The position numbers and the translations under genes were made by a program. DNA of 35,460 nucleotides from Verrucomicrobiota bacterium (GTDB lineage: Bacteria > Verrucomicrobiota > Verrucomicrobiia > Limisphaerales > SIBE01), in assembly GCA_016871515.1 (NCBI GenBank), contig VHDE01000053.1, positions 1-35,460 of the forward strand, in the 5' to 3' direction. Shown here in pieces: positions 9,220 to 17,644 of the stretch (the stretch's first letter is position 1; the number at the start of each line of letters is the position of its first letter). The notes beneath the pieces were generated by a model, which was not told the origin of the DNA, did not search any database, and was given only the letters and a program-made list of their open reading frames with translations.

Positions 9220-10608
9220 ATGCTCACTTTGCTCACAGATCATCGCTCGCGCGACTGTGCTGGTCTGACACGCCGGGACTTCATAAGAATTGGAACGCTT
9301 GGATGCGGGATGTTGGCTTTGCCAGCATTTCTCGCCGCGCGTGCCAACGCCGCGGCGACGAGGCAGTACGATTTTGCCAAAGATAAGTCAGTGGTTTTGC
9401 TTTTCCTGGCCGGTGGCGCCAGCCACATCGAGACATTCGATCCGCATATGGACGCGCCTTCGGAAATCCGCAGTGTCACCGGAGAAGTTCGCACAAGGCT
9501 CACGGGAGTAACCTTTGGCGGGACGTTTCCGAGACTGGCTAAGCTGGCTCATCGGATGGCAGTGGTCCGGTCTTTCAGTCATTCCATCACCGATCACGCC
9601 AAAGCGATCCAGCACGTTCTAACGGCAGGGCACGGTGCTCAAATCAGCATGGGCTCCATTTTCGCAAAGTTGCGTGGCACGACGCACGAACGATCGGGAT
9701 TGCCGGCGTATGCGGCCCTAACCTCGCCCGAAGTTGACCCTCAGTATCGCACCGAACGAGAGCGAGTTCTGCGCGGCTCTTCAGGAGGATTGCTTGGTCC
9801 AAGCTTCTCACCCTTCGATCCCGACGGCGGCGCGCCTGCAATCAAGAACATGCAATTGAATATTGCTCGTAGCCAATTTGAGGATCGACGCGCACTCTTG
9901 GCTGCCCTCGACCAACTCAACCGGCGGATCGACGCGACCGGAGCGATTGCTGGCATGGATCAATACACGCAACAAGCTTACGACGTCATTCTGCGCGGCG
10001 CCGGCAGCGCTTTTGATCTGTCCGGCGAAGATCCCAAATTGGTCGAGCGCTACGACACAAGTCAATTTCAAGTGGGCAAAAAGCTCTTTCGACCCTCGAC
10101 GCTCGGACGGCAAATGTTACTAGCGCGGCGTCTCTGTGAGGCGGGTTGTGGTTTTGTGACCGTTCAGAATGCGGGCTGGGATATGCATGCTGACGTCAAT
10201 AATCCCGGCATGGCTGCTGGAATGGAAATGCTTGGGCCTCCGCTCGACCGGGCTGTATCCGCGTTTCTGGAGGATGTAGAAGCGCGCGGGTTGAGCGACA
10301 AGATTCTTCTTGTGATCACGGGCGATTTTGGCCGCACGCCGAAAATCAATGCGCGAGGGGGGCGGGATCATTGGGCGAATCTCGGGACGTTAGCCTTCGC
10401 GGGCGGCGGGTTGAGAATGGGGCAAGTGATCGGCCAGTCGAGTCGCAAGGCGGATGAACCAGATTCTGATCCGATCACGCCGCTTAATCTGATGGCCACA
10501 ATCATGCATACGCTGTTCGACGTTGGCAAATTGCGTGTGCAGCGGGGTGTGCCCGGCGAGTTGCTTTCGTTTGTCGAAAGCGCTCCGCCAATTGCGGCAC
10601 TGATTTGA
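9220..10608 (+). CDS. Tat-exported DUF1501 protein, copy 2
   Basis: Second DUF1501 paralogue, 462 residues. Twin-arginine signal TRRDFIRIG begins at residue 17, followed by a hydrophobic stretch and an AANA-type cleavage region. Conserved family blocks are GGASHIE (65-71), RSFSHSITDHAKA in the first third, GDFGRTP (368-374) and GRDHW (381-385). Two features differ from copy 1: Glu replaces Asp in the first block, and the sequence is otherwise only distantly similar. It belongs to the alkaline phosphatase-like superfamily; the substrate is unknown. The start lies about 130 bases from the divergent ASPIC protein gene, a pairing that suggests joint regulation. A terminator-like hairpin follows the stop. 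A weak GGAG lies about 13 bases upstream of the ATG. Confidence 0.9.
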   Translation: MLTLLTDHRSRDCAGLTRRDFIRIGTLGCGMLALPAFLAARANAAATRQYDFAKDKSVVLLFLAGGASHIETFDPHMDAPSEIRSVTGEVRTRLTGVTFGGTFPRLAKLAHRMAVVRSFSHSITDHAKAIQHVLTAGHGAQISMGSIFAKLRGTTHERSGLPAYAALTSPEVDPQYRTERERVLRGSSGGLLGPSFSPFDPDGGAPAIKNMQLNIARSQFEDRRALLAALDQLNRRIDATGAIAGMDQYTQQAYDVILRGAGSAFDLSGEDPKLVERYDTSQFQVGKKLFRPSTLGRQMLLARRLCEAGCGFVTVQNAGWDMHADVNNPGMAAGMEMLGPPLDRAVSAFLEDVEARGLSDKILLVITGDFGRTPKINARGGRDHWANLGTLAFAGGGLRMGQVIGQSSRKADEPDSDPITPLNLMATIMHTLFDVGKLRVQRGVPGELLSFVESAPPIAALI

Positions 10609-10619
10609 CAGAGTGAAGC

Positions 10620-10657
10620 AGCGCAGACTGCCCCAGTCTGTCTGAGCTGCGCTTTTA
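10620..10657 (+). terminator. Hairpin plus T-run after DUF1501 copy 2
   Basis: AGCGCAG (10620-10626) pairs with CTGCGCT (10647-10653), with an inner AGACT/AGTCT stem, followed by TTTT. It starts 12 bases after the stop codon. The inner sequence GCAGACTGCCCCAGTCTGTC resembles the first hairpin of the type A palindromes, so it may be a degraded half element serving as terminator. Confidence 0.6.
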
Positions 10658-10709
10658 CACAGGCCTCTCACTTGCGTTTCGTCTACGGTAAGGCAAGCTG
10701 CGAGCGTTG

Positions 10710-12395
10710 ATGGCAAATTCTGTTCAGAAGGCGACTTGGATTCGCTATGCACTGGCAGTGGCGGCGGGATTGTTGCTGGCTGCATCATTTCCCAATCTCG
10801 GAATCGCAGGCCTCGCCTGGGTCGCCCCCGGATGCATATTGTTTGTTGCGTTCGGCTTTTCTGGCGGGCAGGCATTTCGCATCGGCTACGTCGCAGGGAT
10901 GGCCCACTATCTCGCGTCGCTTCATTGGCTGCTTTTCATTCCTTTTCCGATAGGTGCAGCGGCAGGCTGGCTCGCGTTAAGCGCTTACCTCGCGCTTTAT
11001 CCGGCACTGTGGGTTTGGCTTTGCTGGCGCTTGTTTCCAAATCAGATCGCGTCCAAACGCAATCACCTGGATGCGACCGGACGCATTGACCAATTCCTCG
11101 CGACTCCTGTGTTGCGGCGAATGGTTTGGTCGCTCGGATGCGCCGTTATCTGGGTCGCATTGGAAATGGTTGTCGTGCGATTCTTGACTGGCTTTCCGTG
11201 GAATCTGCTCGGCGCATCGCAGTATCAGATTCTACCCGTGATTCAAATTGCATCAATCACCGGGATCTACGGAGTCTCGCTGCTGCTTGTCTGGTTCTCT
11301 GTTTCGTTGGTGTCCGCTTTCTTGAATCTTGTCAATCAGCCCACCAGAACAAGAGGCTGGCCGGGAGATTTGATCGTGCCATTGCTCGCCGTCGCTGCTG
11401 CCGCTGCTTACGGTGTCCGGCGAACAACTCAGCCCAAGCCGTTCGAACGAACCGTGTCGGTTGCTCTGGTTCAACCGAGCATTCCTCAAACGCTGATCTG
11501 GGACCCGAACGAAAACACGAACCGATTTAACCAGCTTCTTGAATTGTCAGAGCGGGCGCTGGCCGCCAAACCGGACTTGCTGATTTGGCCCGAGGCCGCC
11601 GTGCCGAACATGTTGCGTTATGAACCCGACAATTATGAATCGATCACAAATCTGCTCGCGCGTCACAAGGTCTGGATGATTCTGGGCGCCGACGACGCCA
11701 TGCCACGGCTGAGTGCGGCAGAGAAACGGGAATTTGATTACTACAACAGCAGCTTCTTAATCACTCCAGCGGGAGAGTTAGCGATGGTCTATCGCAAACG
11801 AAAGCTCGTGATATTTGGAGAGTACGTGCCACTGGCCCGATGGCTTCCTTTTCTGCGGCATCTCACTCCGATTGGCGGCGAATTCACGCCCGGAGACAAA
11901 CCAACGCCATTCATCGTCCCCGAACTCGATGTAAAAACCTCAGTGCTCATCTGCTTTGAAGATACTTTCCCGCATCTCGCCCGTGAGTATGTCGAGCCTG
12001 ACACCGACTTCTTGCTGAATCTGACCAATAACGGATGGTTCGGCGAGAGCGCGGCGCAATGGCAGCACGCGGCCAATGCTGTCTTTCGCGCGGTTGAAAA
12101 CGGTTTGCCGCTGGTGCGCTGCGCTAATAATGGACTGACCTGCTGGGTCGATGCGCGCGGTGCGATGCATGAAGTCTATTACCCGGGAACGAAAGACATT
12201 TACGGGGCCGGTTTCAAAGTGGTGAAGGTGCCGTTGTTGGCCGCAGGGGAGACTCGTAACGCGACGGTCTATCGCCGCTATGGCGACTGGCTTGGCTGGA
12301 CGTGCGTCGGCTTTACATTTGGCATGACGATGGGTTCGCTGAGGTTTGCGAAATCAAAACGCGATCCGGGTTCAAAAATGGCAGGTTTCACCTAA
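10710..12395 (+). CDS. lnt: Apolipoprotein N-acyltransferase
   Basis: Integral inner-membrane enzyme that transfers an acyl chain to the N-terminal Cys of apolipoproteins, the last step of lipoprotein maturation. About 561 residues from the ATG at 10710; a TTG directly before it is an unlikely start. The N-terminal half has several hydrophobic segments, beginning with YALAVAAGLLLAASFPNLG. The C-terminal half is the nitrilase-like domain with the full triad: Glu295 in IWPEAAVPN, Lys363 in VYRKRKLVIFGEYVP, and Cys415 in SVLICFEDTFPH. These correspond to E267, K335 and C387 of the E. coli enzyme. NLTNNGWFGES is also a conserved block. The membrane half has a hydrophilic insertion around residues 115-130. 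The palindrome at 12406 starts 10 bases after the stop. Confidence 0.95.
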   Translation: MANSVQKATWIRYALAVAAGLLLAASFPNLGIAGLAWVAPGCILFVAFGFSGGQAFRIGYVAGMAHYLASLHWLLFIPFPIGAAAGWLALSAYLALYPALWVWLCWRLFPNQIASKRNHLDATGRIDQFLATPVLRRMVWSLGCAVIWVALEMVVVRFLTGFPWNLLGASQYQILPVIQIASITGIYGVSLLLVWFSVSLVSAFLNLVNQPTRTRGWPGDLIVPLLAVAAAAAYGVRRTTQPKPFERTVSVALVQPSIPQTLIWDPNENTNRFNQLLELSERALAAKPDLLIWPEAAVPNMLRYEPDNYESITNLLARHKVWMILGADDAMPRLSAAEKREFDYYNSSFLITPAGELAMVYRKRKLVIFGEYVPLARWLPFLRHLTPIGGEFTPGDKPTPFIVPELDVKTSVLICFEDTFPHLAREYVEPDTDFLLNLTNNGWFGESAAQWQHAANAVFRAVENGLPLVRCANNGLTCWVDARGAMHEVYYPGTKDIYGAGFKVVKVPLLAAGETRNATVYRRYGDWLGWTCVGFTFGMTMGSLRFAKSKRDPGSKMAGFT

Positions 12396-12405
12396 AACAA
12401 AGGCC

Positions 12406-12539
12406 CGTAACGCAGAGTTTCACTCTCCTGTATCGCGGATTGCAATCCGCAGAGCCTCCGCCAAACCGGACGCGCTGGATATGGCGAAACCGGCGCCGAC
12501 TGCAAGTCGGCGATACGGCAGACGACAAGTCTGCGTTAC
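12406..12539. repeat. REP-like four-hairpin palindrome, type A copy 2
   Basis: Inverted copy of the 1364-1500 element. Outer arms 12406-12434 and 12511-12539. Local hairpins are GCAGAGTTTCACTCTCC (imperfect), the perfect palindrome GCGGATTGCAATCCGC, GCCGACTGCAAGTCGGC and GCAGACGACAAGTCTGC. It sits in the lnt-prfB gap right after the lnt stop and may terminate lnt transcription. The remaining gap to prfB (12540-12659) shows no gene. Confidence 0.85.
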
Positions 12540-12659
12540 AACGAAGGCAGCCCCGTCGCCGGAAAACAACCGTAGTGCCGATCAGATGCACCCGTTCAAT
12601 CGATGGCCGACGAAAAATATCTAGGCAAAACGGCAATCTGCCGTAAATTTGCCTGGATT

Positions 12660-13809
12660 ATGTTTGAAGCGATCAAAGATCAGTTGACTGGATTGAACGA
12701 GAAACTCGTCCATCTCTGGAGGTTTCTTTGACGTCTCCACGATCCAAAAGCGGCTCTCGGAACTGGACGCTTTGATGGCGGCGGAAAGCTTCTGGAATAA
12801 TCGCGAGCAAGCGCAAAAACTGATCGATGAGGCCAATTCCCTCCGCAAGAAGACTGACCCTTTGCTCGGCGCGGAAAAGCAGTTGGACGATTTTCGGGTC
12901 ATGGTCGAATTGAGTGAAGCCGAGCCGGAAGCGGGGCAAACCAAATTACAACACGACCTCGAATGCGACCTGGCAAAGTTTTCCAAGGAAATCGAGGCGA
13001 TTGAACTCAAGGTTTTCCTGAACGGGCCGCACGACCGCAACAATTGTATTCTCAGCATCAATGCGGGCGCTGGAGGGACTGAATCGTGCGACTGGGCCGC
13101 GATGTTGCTTCGCATGTACCAGCGTTGGTGCGAAAGCCGAGGTTGGGAAGCCGAGATTACGGACGCGCTCGCCGGGGATGTGGCGGGCATCAAAAGCGGG
13201 ACGCTTTTAATCAGCGGCGAAAATGCGTACGGCTTTTGCAAAGCGGAACGCGGCGTGCATCGGTTGGTGCGGATTTCGCCTTTCGACGCTAATAAGCGGC
13301 GACACACGAGCTTCGCCAGTGTGGATGTGATTGCTGAGATTCAAGAGGCAGAGGAGATCGCCATTCCTCCGAACGAATTTCAAATCGATACGTTTCGCTC
13401 CGGTGGCAAGGGCGGCCAAAACGTCAACAAAGTCGAGACCGCTGTGCGGATCACGCATATTCCAACAGGCTTGGTTGTCGCCTCGCAAAGTCAGCGTTCG
13501 CAACATCAGAACCGCGCGACGGCGATGAAGCTAATTCTGTCGAGAATTTACGCCCAGCGCATCGATGCCCAAAAGCAGGAGATGGAGCGGTTCTACGGCG
13601 AGAAAGGAAGTGTCTCATGGGGGAATCAGATTCGGAGTTATGTCTTTCAGCCGTACCGTATGGTCAAAGATCTGCGCACCGGAGTTCAGACCAGCAACGT
13701 GCAGGCGGTCATGGATGGCGATCTGGATCTGTTTGTGAATGGCTGGCTGCGCGCGGGTTGTCCGACAAAACGCATGGCTGCAGTGAAGGACGATGAAGAG
13801 AACGAGTAG
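12660..13809 (+). CDS. prfB: Peptide chain release factor 2, expressed by programmed +1 frameshift
   Basis: RF2 terminates translation at UGA and UAA. Zero-frame translation from ATG 12660 gives 23 residues (MFEAIKDQLTGLN and on) and stops at TGA 12729-12731. Slipping one base at CTT-T-GAC continues as DVSTIQKRLSELDALMAAES to the stop at 13807-13809, giving about 382 residues. The stop-codon recognition tripeptide SPF is at residues 206-208 and the catalytic GGQ at 251-253, almost the same numbering as in E. coli. The frame open from 12772 alone would lack the N-terminus. No good Shine-Dalgarno precedes the ATG. trpC follows on the same strand after a repeat-filled gap of 158 bases. Confidence 0.96.
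12718..12732 (+). promoter_or_regulatory. prfB +1 programmed frameshift site
   Basis: GGAGG (12718-12722) acts as the internal Shine-Dalgarno-like stimulator, followed after three bases by CTTTGAC (12726-12732). The slippery CTT, the in-frame TGA and the C after it match the classic bacterial RF2 autoregulation signal, including the 3-base spacing. Low RF2 gives slow TGA recognition and more shifting, hence more RF2. Confidence 0.95.
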
Positions 13810-13814
13810 TTGAA

Positions 13815-13960
13815 GTCTAATGACGAATGCGGAATGACTAATGACGAAGGAATGCCCGAATGTCTAATGAGGAATGGCGGACGCGGAATCGAGGCCCGCT
13901 GGATTTTCGGTTATTCGAGTTTAGACATTCTTTCGTCATTGGTCATTAGTCCTTCGTCAC
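13815..13960. repeat. Palindromic tract of TAATGACGAA-type repeats, type E
   Basis: The left part (13815-13869) contains reiterated GTCTAATGACGAA, GACTAATGACGAAGGAATG and GTCTAATG units. The right part (13920-13960) carries the complementary series AGACATTCTTTCGTCATT and GGTCATTAGTCCTTCGTCAC. The whole could fold into a long hairpin. It fills the gap between prfB and trpC and contains no open frame of interest. Confidence 0.8.
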
Positions 13961-13967
13961 TTTCTCC

Positions 13968-14768
13968 ATGACCATTCTTGATGCCATTGTTGAGCACAAG
14001 CGGACCGAGGTTGCCAATCTTCCTGTGGCGCCGCTGAGTGCTGATACGTTGCGGAGCGCCATAAAAGCCCGGAGTGACCGGCGCGATTTTGCGGTTGCCC
14101 TGGCGGCTCCGCGGCTCGGCGAGGTCGCGTTGATTGCTGAAGTAAAAAAGGCTTCGCCATCGGCGGGTGTGATTTGCGCGAATTTCGATCCGGTGCGGAT
14201 CGCCAAAGAATACGAAGCGGCGGGCGCAAGCTGCTTGTCTGTGCTCACGGACGAGAAGTTTTTCCAAGGTTCGCTGAGCTACCTAAAGCAAATTCGAGAG
14301 GCTGTAAAACTGCCTCTGCTGCGCAAGGACTTTATCATCGATGAACGACAGATCCGCGAATCGATCGAAGCACGCGCGGATGCGATCCTTCTGATTGTTT
14401 CGATATTGAACGACAGCCAACTGCGGCATTTGCATTGTCTGGCGGTTGAAGCCGGCCTAGCTGTATTGGTTGAAGTTCACGACGAAGGGGAGCTGGACCG
14501 CGCATTGGCGGCCGACGCAAAGCTCATCGGCGTGAATAATCGCGACCTGAAAACGTTTAAGGTGGATTTGGCAACGACGGAACGGCTCGCGGACAAACTC
14601 GCGAAGTCGGAGCGCAGTCGAGAATTGCTGCTAGTCGCCGAGAGTGGAATTCATACGCGGGCTGACGTGGAGAGAGTGTCAAACGCCGGCGCGCGCGCTA
14701 TCCTCGTGGGTGAGTCGCTGATGAAGCACCGCGATATCGGGATCAAAGTCGCCGAATTGTTGCGATGA
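13968..14768 (+). CDS. trpC: Indole-3-glycerol phosphate synthase
   Basis: Cytoplasmic TIM-barrel enzyme of tryptophan biosynthesis that closes the indole ring of CdRP to give indole-3-glycerol phosphate. 266 residues, the normal monofunctional length. Conserved blocks in order: AEVKKASPSAGVI (Lys60, candidate catalytic residue), LTDEKFFQGSLSYL, LLRKDFIIDE (Lys120), LVEVHDEGELDRAL, LIGVNNRDLKTF and AESGIHTRADV with the phosphate-binding ARAILVGESLM at the end. No other trp gene is in the window, so the pathway is dispersed. The start ATG lies 8 bases after the type E repeat ends, leaving little room for a promoter outside the repeat. It converges with the hpnG-like gene across a type D palindrome. 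Confidence 0.96.
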   Translation: MTILDAIVEHKRTEVANLPVAPLSADTLRSAIKARSDRRDFAVALAAPRLGEVALIAEVKKASPSAGVICANFDPVRIAKEYEAAGASCLSVLTDEKFFQGSLSYLKQIREAVKLPLLRKDFIIDERQIRESIEARADAILLIVSILNDSQLRHLHCLAVEAGLAVLVEVHDEGELDRALAADAKLIGVNNRDLKTFKVDLATTERLADKLAKSERSRELLLVAESGIHTRADVERVSNAGARAILVGESLMKHRDIGIKVAELLR

Positions 14769-14773
14769 ATGGT

Positions 14774-14850
14774 AGGACAGTGCGCCTCGGCTGTCCGGTC
14801 TTATGCTTTTGCTCAAAGCTCTTTGCTGGACATGCGAGACGCGCTGTCCT
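14774..14850. repeat. Palindromic element, type D copy 2
   Basis: Left arm 14774-14797 (AGGACAGTGCGCCTCGGCTG and on) and right arm 14828-14850 (GGACATGCGAGACGCGCTGT and on) pair imperfectly. It shares the CGCGTC/GACGCG core and the CTGTCC ends with the copy at 4491-4557. It sits between convergent trpC and the hpnG-like gene, probably as a two-way terminator, and its right arm supplies the last codons of the latter. Confidence 0.7.
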
Positions 14851-15505
14851 GCTTCGGCAGGTTTTTCGTTTGAAGCACGACCTTTTCAAGTATTCGCCCC
14901 AAGGTCTCGGCGGCTCGTTGGATGCGTCGCTGGAAGCGAATTAACTGAATGATCTTTCCAGGCCGCTGCAAAAGCGCGCGCGCCAGTTTGAGCGAGTCGA
15001 TTCGATCACCGGCAGTCATAAGCTGATTGAAATCGAGCGGCAGGTCTTCGTGAGCCGTATCGGAAATGACGCGGATTGTCGCGCTTGGAATACATTGTTC
15101 GCGGCATAATCTCCGGATGATAACTGACTCCATCTCGACGGCCTGGCATTGGGTGGATTTCCAGAGTTGACGCTTCGCGAGAGTCGTCGCCGCGACCGTG
15201 TCCGCGCAGTGGAACTTGATCGAGCGCGCACCCGTGGAGAGAAGCGCGGCAGAGCAGGGGACCGTCTCATCGGTTTCAAAAACGATGTCGCCCAGCTTCA
15301 ATTCGGGATCGAGTGCTCCGGCAAATCCGCTTGTAATCACCAAATCGGGACGACCTTGCAGCAAGGCGCCGCCTAAAACTTTTTCTGCGTTGCGAGGGCC
15401 TATGCCAGTGACGATCGTTGTTAGGTTAGCGCGCTGTCCGATGCGCTTGAGAAAAGGCCGAGCTTCTTCTTTGACGGCAAAGCAGACCAAGATGCGTCGA
15501 GTCAT
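14813..15505 (-). CDS. hpnG: Nucleoside phosphorylase-family protein, probable HpnG (adenosylhopane nucleosidase)
   Basis: 230-residue member of the PNP/MTAN nucleoside phosphorylase superfamily. Visible blocks are ILVCFAVKEEARPF at the N-terminus, VTGIGPRNA, DLVITSGFAGALDPEL, the ribose-binding VEMES (123-127) and RVISDTAHEDLPLDF with the acidic residue expected near the base. HpnG removes adenine from adenosylhopane on the way to bacteriohopanetetrol-type hopanoids. I favour it over MTA/SAH nucleosidase because the gene is 38 bases downstream of squalene-hopene cyclase on the same strand. The last 13 residues or so (KQDSASRMSSKEL) are encoded by the type D palindrome and are probably not native family sequence. 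The specific substrate rests on context. Confidence 0.78.
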   Translation of the reverse strand: MTRRILVCFAVKEEARPFLKRIGQRANLTTIVTGIGPRNAEKVLGGALLQGRPDLVITSGFAGALDPELKLGDIVFETDETVPCSAALLSTGARSIKFHCADTVAATTLAKRQLWKSTQCQAVEMESVIIRRLCREQCIPSATIRVISDTAHEDLPLDFNQLMTAGDRIDSLKLARALLQRPGKIIQLIRFQRRIQRAAETLGRILEKVVLQTKNLPKQDSASRMSSKEL

Positions 15506-15514
15506 GGTTCAGAC

Positions 15515-15534
15515 GCGGACAAGGCTGTCCGCGC
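15515..15534. repeat. Short hairpin, half copy of palindrome type C
   Basis: CGCGGACAAGGCTGTCCGCG is a hairpin with an 8-bp stem in the 38-base gap between shc and the hpnG-like gene. It matches the GCGGACA-N4-TGTCCGC unit in both arms of the element at 30504-30617. It may attenuate or process the transcript between the two genes. Confidence 0.65.
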
Positions 15535-15543
15535 TCCCGTTGA

Positions 15544-17541
15544 CTACCTCGAGGCAAGATACTGGACCTCGCCATTGACGTGACCGTTTTGCCGGATCTT
15601 GGCTTGAGCCAGGAGGTTTCGGTACGTCGCCAACGCGAGCAACGGCCAGCTATTTCGATACATGTCGTATTTCAGGTAAAAGACTCGCGGGAAACCTGTC
15701 CCCGTGGTCTCTTCTTCGCACCAAGAGCCATCAGGATTTTGCGTTCGGAGCAGGTATTCGATTCCACGAATTAGGCTCGCGCGTTGCGGATCATCGAAAG
15801 TGCAAAGTCCCATTACGGCCCAAGCAGTTTGAGAGGCGGTGCTAGGGCCTTGCCCCTTAAAGACTGGGTCGTCATAGGTGTTGCAGCGTTCTCCCCAACC
15901 ACCATCTTCGTGCTGGACACTCTCGAGCCAGTCGCGCGCCTTAAGCAACCAAGGCTGGTTCATATCGAGCGGCAAAGCGCGGACACCGCGCAGAACTTGC
16001 CAGGTGCCATAAATGTAATTCACTCCCCATCGGCCATACCACGAGCCGTCCTGTTCCTGGCGTTCGCGAAGGAATGCGAGCGCCTTCGTGATCTGCGGAT
16101 CATCCACAGGATAATTCTCGTATCCAAGCAACTCGACAATTCGCGCGGTGATGTCGGCGCATTCCGGATCGAGCATGGCGTTGTGATCGGCAAATGGCAC
16201 CTTCTCGAGGATGTTTTTTGTGCAATCTTTGTCGAACGCGCCCCAGCCGCCGTCTTTGCATTGGAAGGTCATCATCCAATTCAATCCGCGTTGAAAGCTC
16301 TCGTCGCGCAGCTTCGGGTTATCCGTAGGAATCTTCCGCAAAGCCAGCAGAACCATGGCTGTGTCATCCACATCTGGGTTCCACTTGTTCTCGTATTCGA
16401 AAACCCAGCCGCTTGCTTCAATGTTGGTCGGATTCTTGTACTGCCAATCGCCGCGGAATCGAATTTCCTTCCCGATCAGCCATTCGCAGCACTTCTTGAG
16501 TTGCGGATGATCACTCGAAACTCCGGACTCATGCAAAGCAATGGCCACAATCGCAGTATCCCAAACCGGCGAGAAACAGGGTTCAATCCAGATACGATCC
16601 TCATTTTCATGTTCGAGCTTCTTTAGCTCGCGCTCGGCGCGGCGCACCTGAAAATGATTGTCCGGATAGCCCAATGCTTTCAAAGCAATCAACGCATTGA
16701 GCATCGCGGGGAAAATTGCGGCCAAGCCATCGGTCCCTTCGAGCCTTTCGAGCATCCATTCCTCCGCCTTCTTCAGGGCGCGCTTGCGGAAGGGATGAAC
16801 CTTATGATTGGCGAACCATTCGGCGAACTTGTGCAGCTTGTCAAGCCAGATGAAAAAGTTCCGCCAGGTGAACATCTGCGGATCGCGAGCCAGCTTCAGG
16901 TCGCGCTCGTGATAGCCTTCCGGATAAAGTTCATGAAGCGTGACGATGGGGGGACGCGTTGGCTTGAAATGATTGATGATGGACAACGGGACCAACATCG
17001 ATCGGCTCCAGGAACTCATTTCGTAAAAGTTCACATGAAACCATTTGCCGATGAGAATAGTTTCGCACGGGATGGTCGGAACGTGCTTCCACGGGAAAAG
17101 TCCCAGCAGCGCTAGATACAGCTTGGAAAAGGTGTTCATCCGCGGGACGCCACCCAAGCTCAGCGCCATTTGACGCGCCCGCAACATTCGCGGATCAGTG
17201 ACGGGCACGCCGGCGAGCTTTAAAGCCAGATACGCTTTGACTGTCGCGTTTACCTCGGACGGACCGCCGTAATAAATATTCCAACCGCCATCGGGCAGTT
17301 GCATGGAAAAGATATGGTTGACGGCTTTCCGCTGCCATTTCTTGTCCACTCGGCCGTTCCAGTGATGATAGGCAATCGTATCCGAAACGAGCGTCGAATC
17401 GACCATCAACTCACCTAGCCAATAGCCTTCGGGCTTCTGCTCGTTGAGCAAATAGGTTTGAGACCGCTGAATAGCGGCTTCAATTTCGGTGGGCGCTTGA
17501 GCCCCGATATTTCTACTTAAATGCTTCTCTACCAATGTCAT
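15544..17541 (-). CDS. shc: Squalene-hopene cyclase
   Basis: Membrane-associated class II triterpene cyclase that converts squalene to hopene, the committed step of hopanoid synthesis. About 665 residues from the ATG at 17541; a GTG at 17565 would add eight. The acid catalyst motif DxDD is DVDD, at 390-393 in this numbering, inside NPDVDDTAMVLLAL. Several QW repeats are visible: QLPDGGWNIYYGG, QCKDGGWGAFDKD, QEQDGSWYGRWG, QHEDGGWGERC and QNPDGSWCEEE. GTGFPRVFYLKYDMYRNSWP is the typical C-terminal block. It lies between sufT (103 bases upstream) and the hpnG-like gene on the same strand, probably one transcript. Squalene-forming genes (hpnCDE) are not in the window. Confidence 0.96.
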   Translation of the reverse strand: MTLVEKHLSRNIGAQAPTEIEAAIQRSQTYLLNEQKPEGYWLGELMVDSTLVSDTIAYHHWNGRVDKKWQRKAVNHIFSMQLPDGGWNIYYGGPSEVNATVKAYLALKLAGVPVTDPRMLRARQMALSLGGVPRMNTFSKLYLALLGLFPWKHVPTIPCETILIGKWFHVNFYEMSSWSRSMLVPLSIINHFKPTRPPIVTLHELYPEGYHERDLKLARDPQMFTWRNFFIWLDKLHKFAEWFANHKVHPFRKRALKKAEEWMLERLEGTDGLAAIFPAMLNALIALKALGYPDNHFQVRRAERELKKLEHENEDRIWIEPCFSPVWDTAIVAIALHESGVSSDHPQLKKCCEWLIGKEIRFRGDWQYKNPTNIEASGWVFEYENKWNPDVDDTAMVLLALRKIPTDNPKLRDESFQRGLNWMMTFQCKDGGWGAFDKDCTKNILEKVPFADHNAMLDPECADITARIVELLGYENYPVDDPQITKALAFLRERQEQDGSWYGRWGVNYIYGTWQVLRGVRALPLDMNQPWLLKARDWLESVQHEDGGWGERCNTYDDPVFKGQGPSTASQTAWAVMGLCTFDDPQRASLIRGIEYLLRTQNPDGSWCEEETTGTGFPRVFYLKYDMYRNSWPLLALATYRNLLAQAKIRQNGHVNGEVQYLASR

Positions 17542-17644
17542 ACCACGAGATGAAAGTCCCGACACGCCCCATACTTTGCGAACTGAGGGAGTCTCTGTAA
17601 AGCTATTATTAAGCGGTGCGTATTATTGCAGTATTATTGCCTGC

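Noticed and set aside
13815..13960. CRISPR array
   Set aside because: Units are short, irregular, occur in both orientations and have no regular spacers; no cas gene is nearby.
14813..15505. MTA/SAH nucleosidase (mtnN) for the phosphorylase-family gene
   Set aside because: Possible by fold, but adjacency to shc and the MTRRILVCFAVKEEARPF start fit the hopanoid-associated family better; kept as an alternative only.
15784..16626. 280-codon open frame antisense to shc
   Set aside because: It lies wholly inside squalene-hopene cyclase, which has all its motifs; the antisense translation resembles nothing known.
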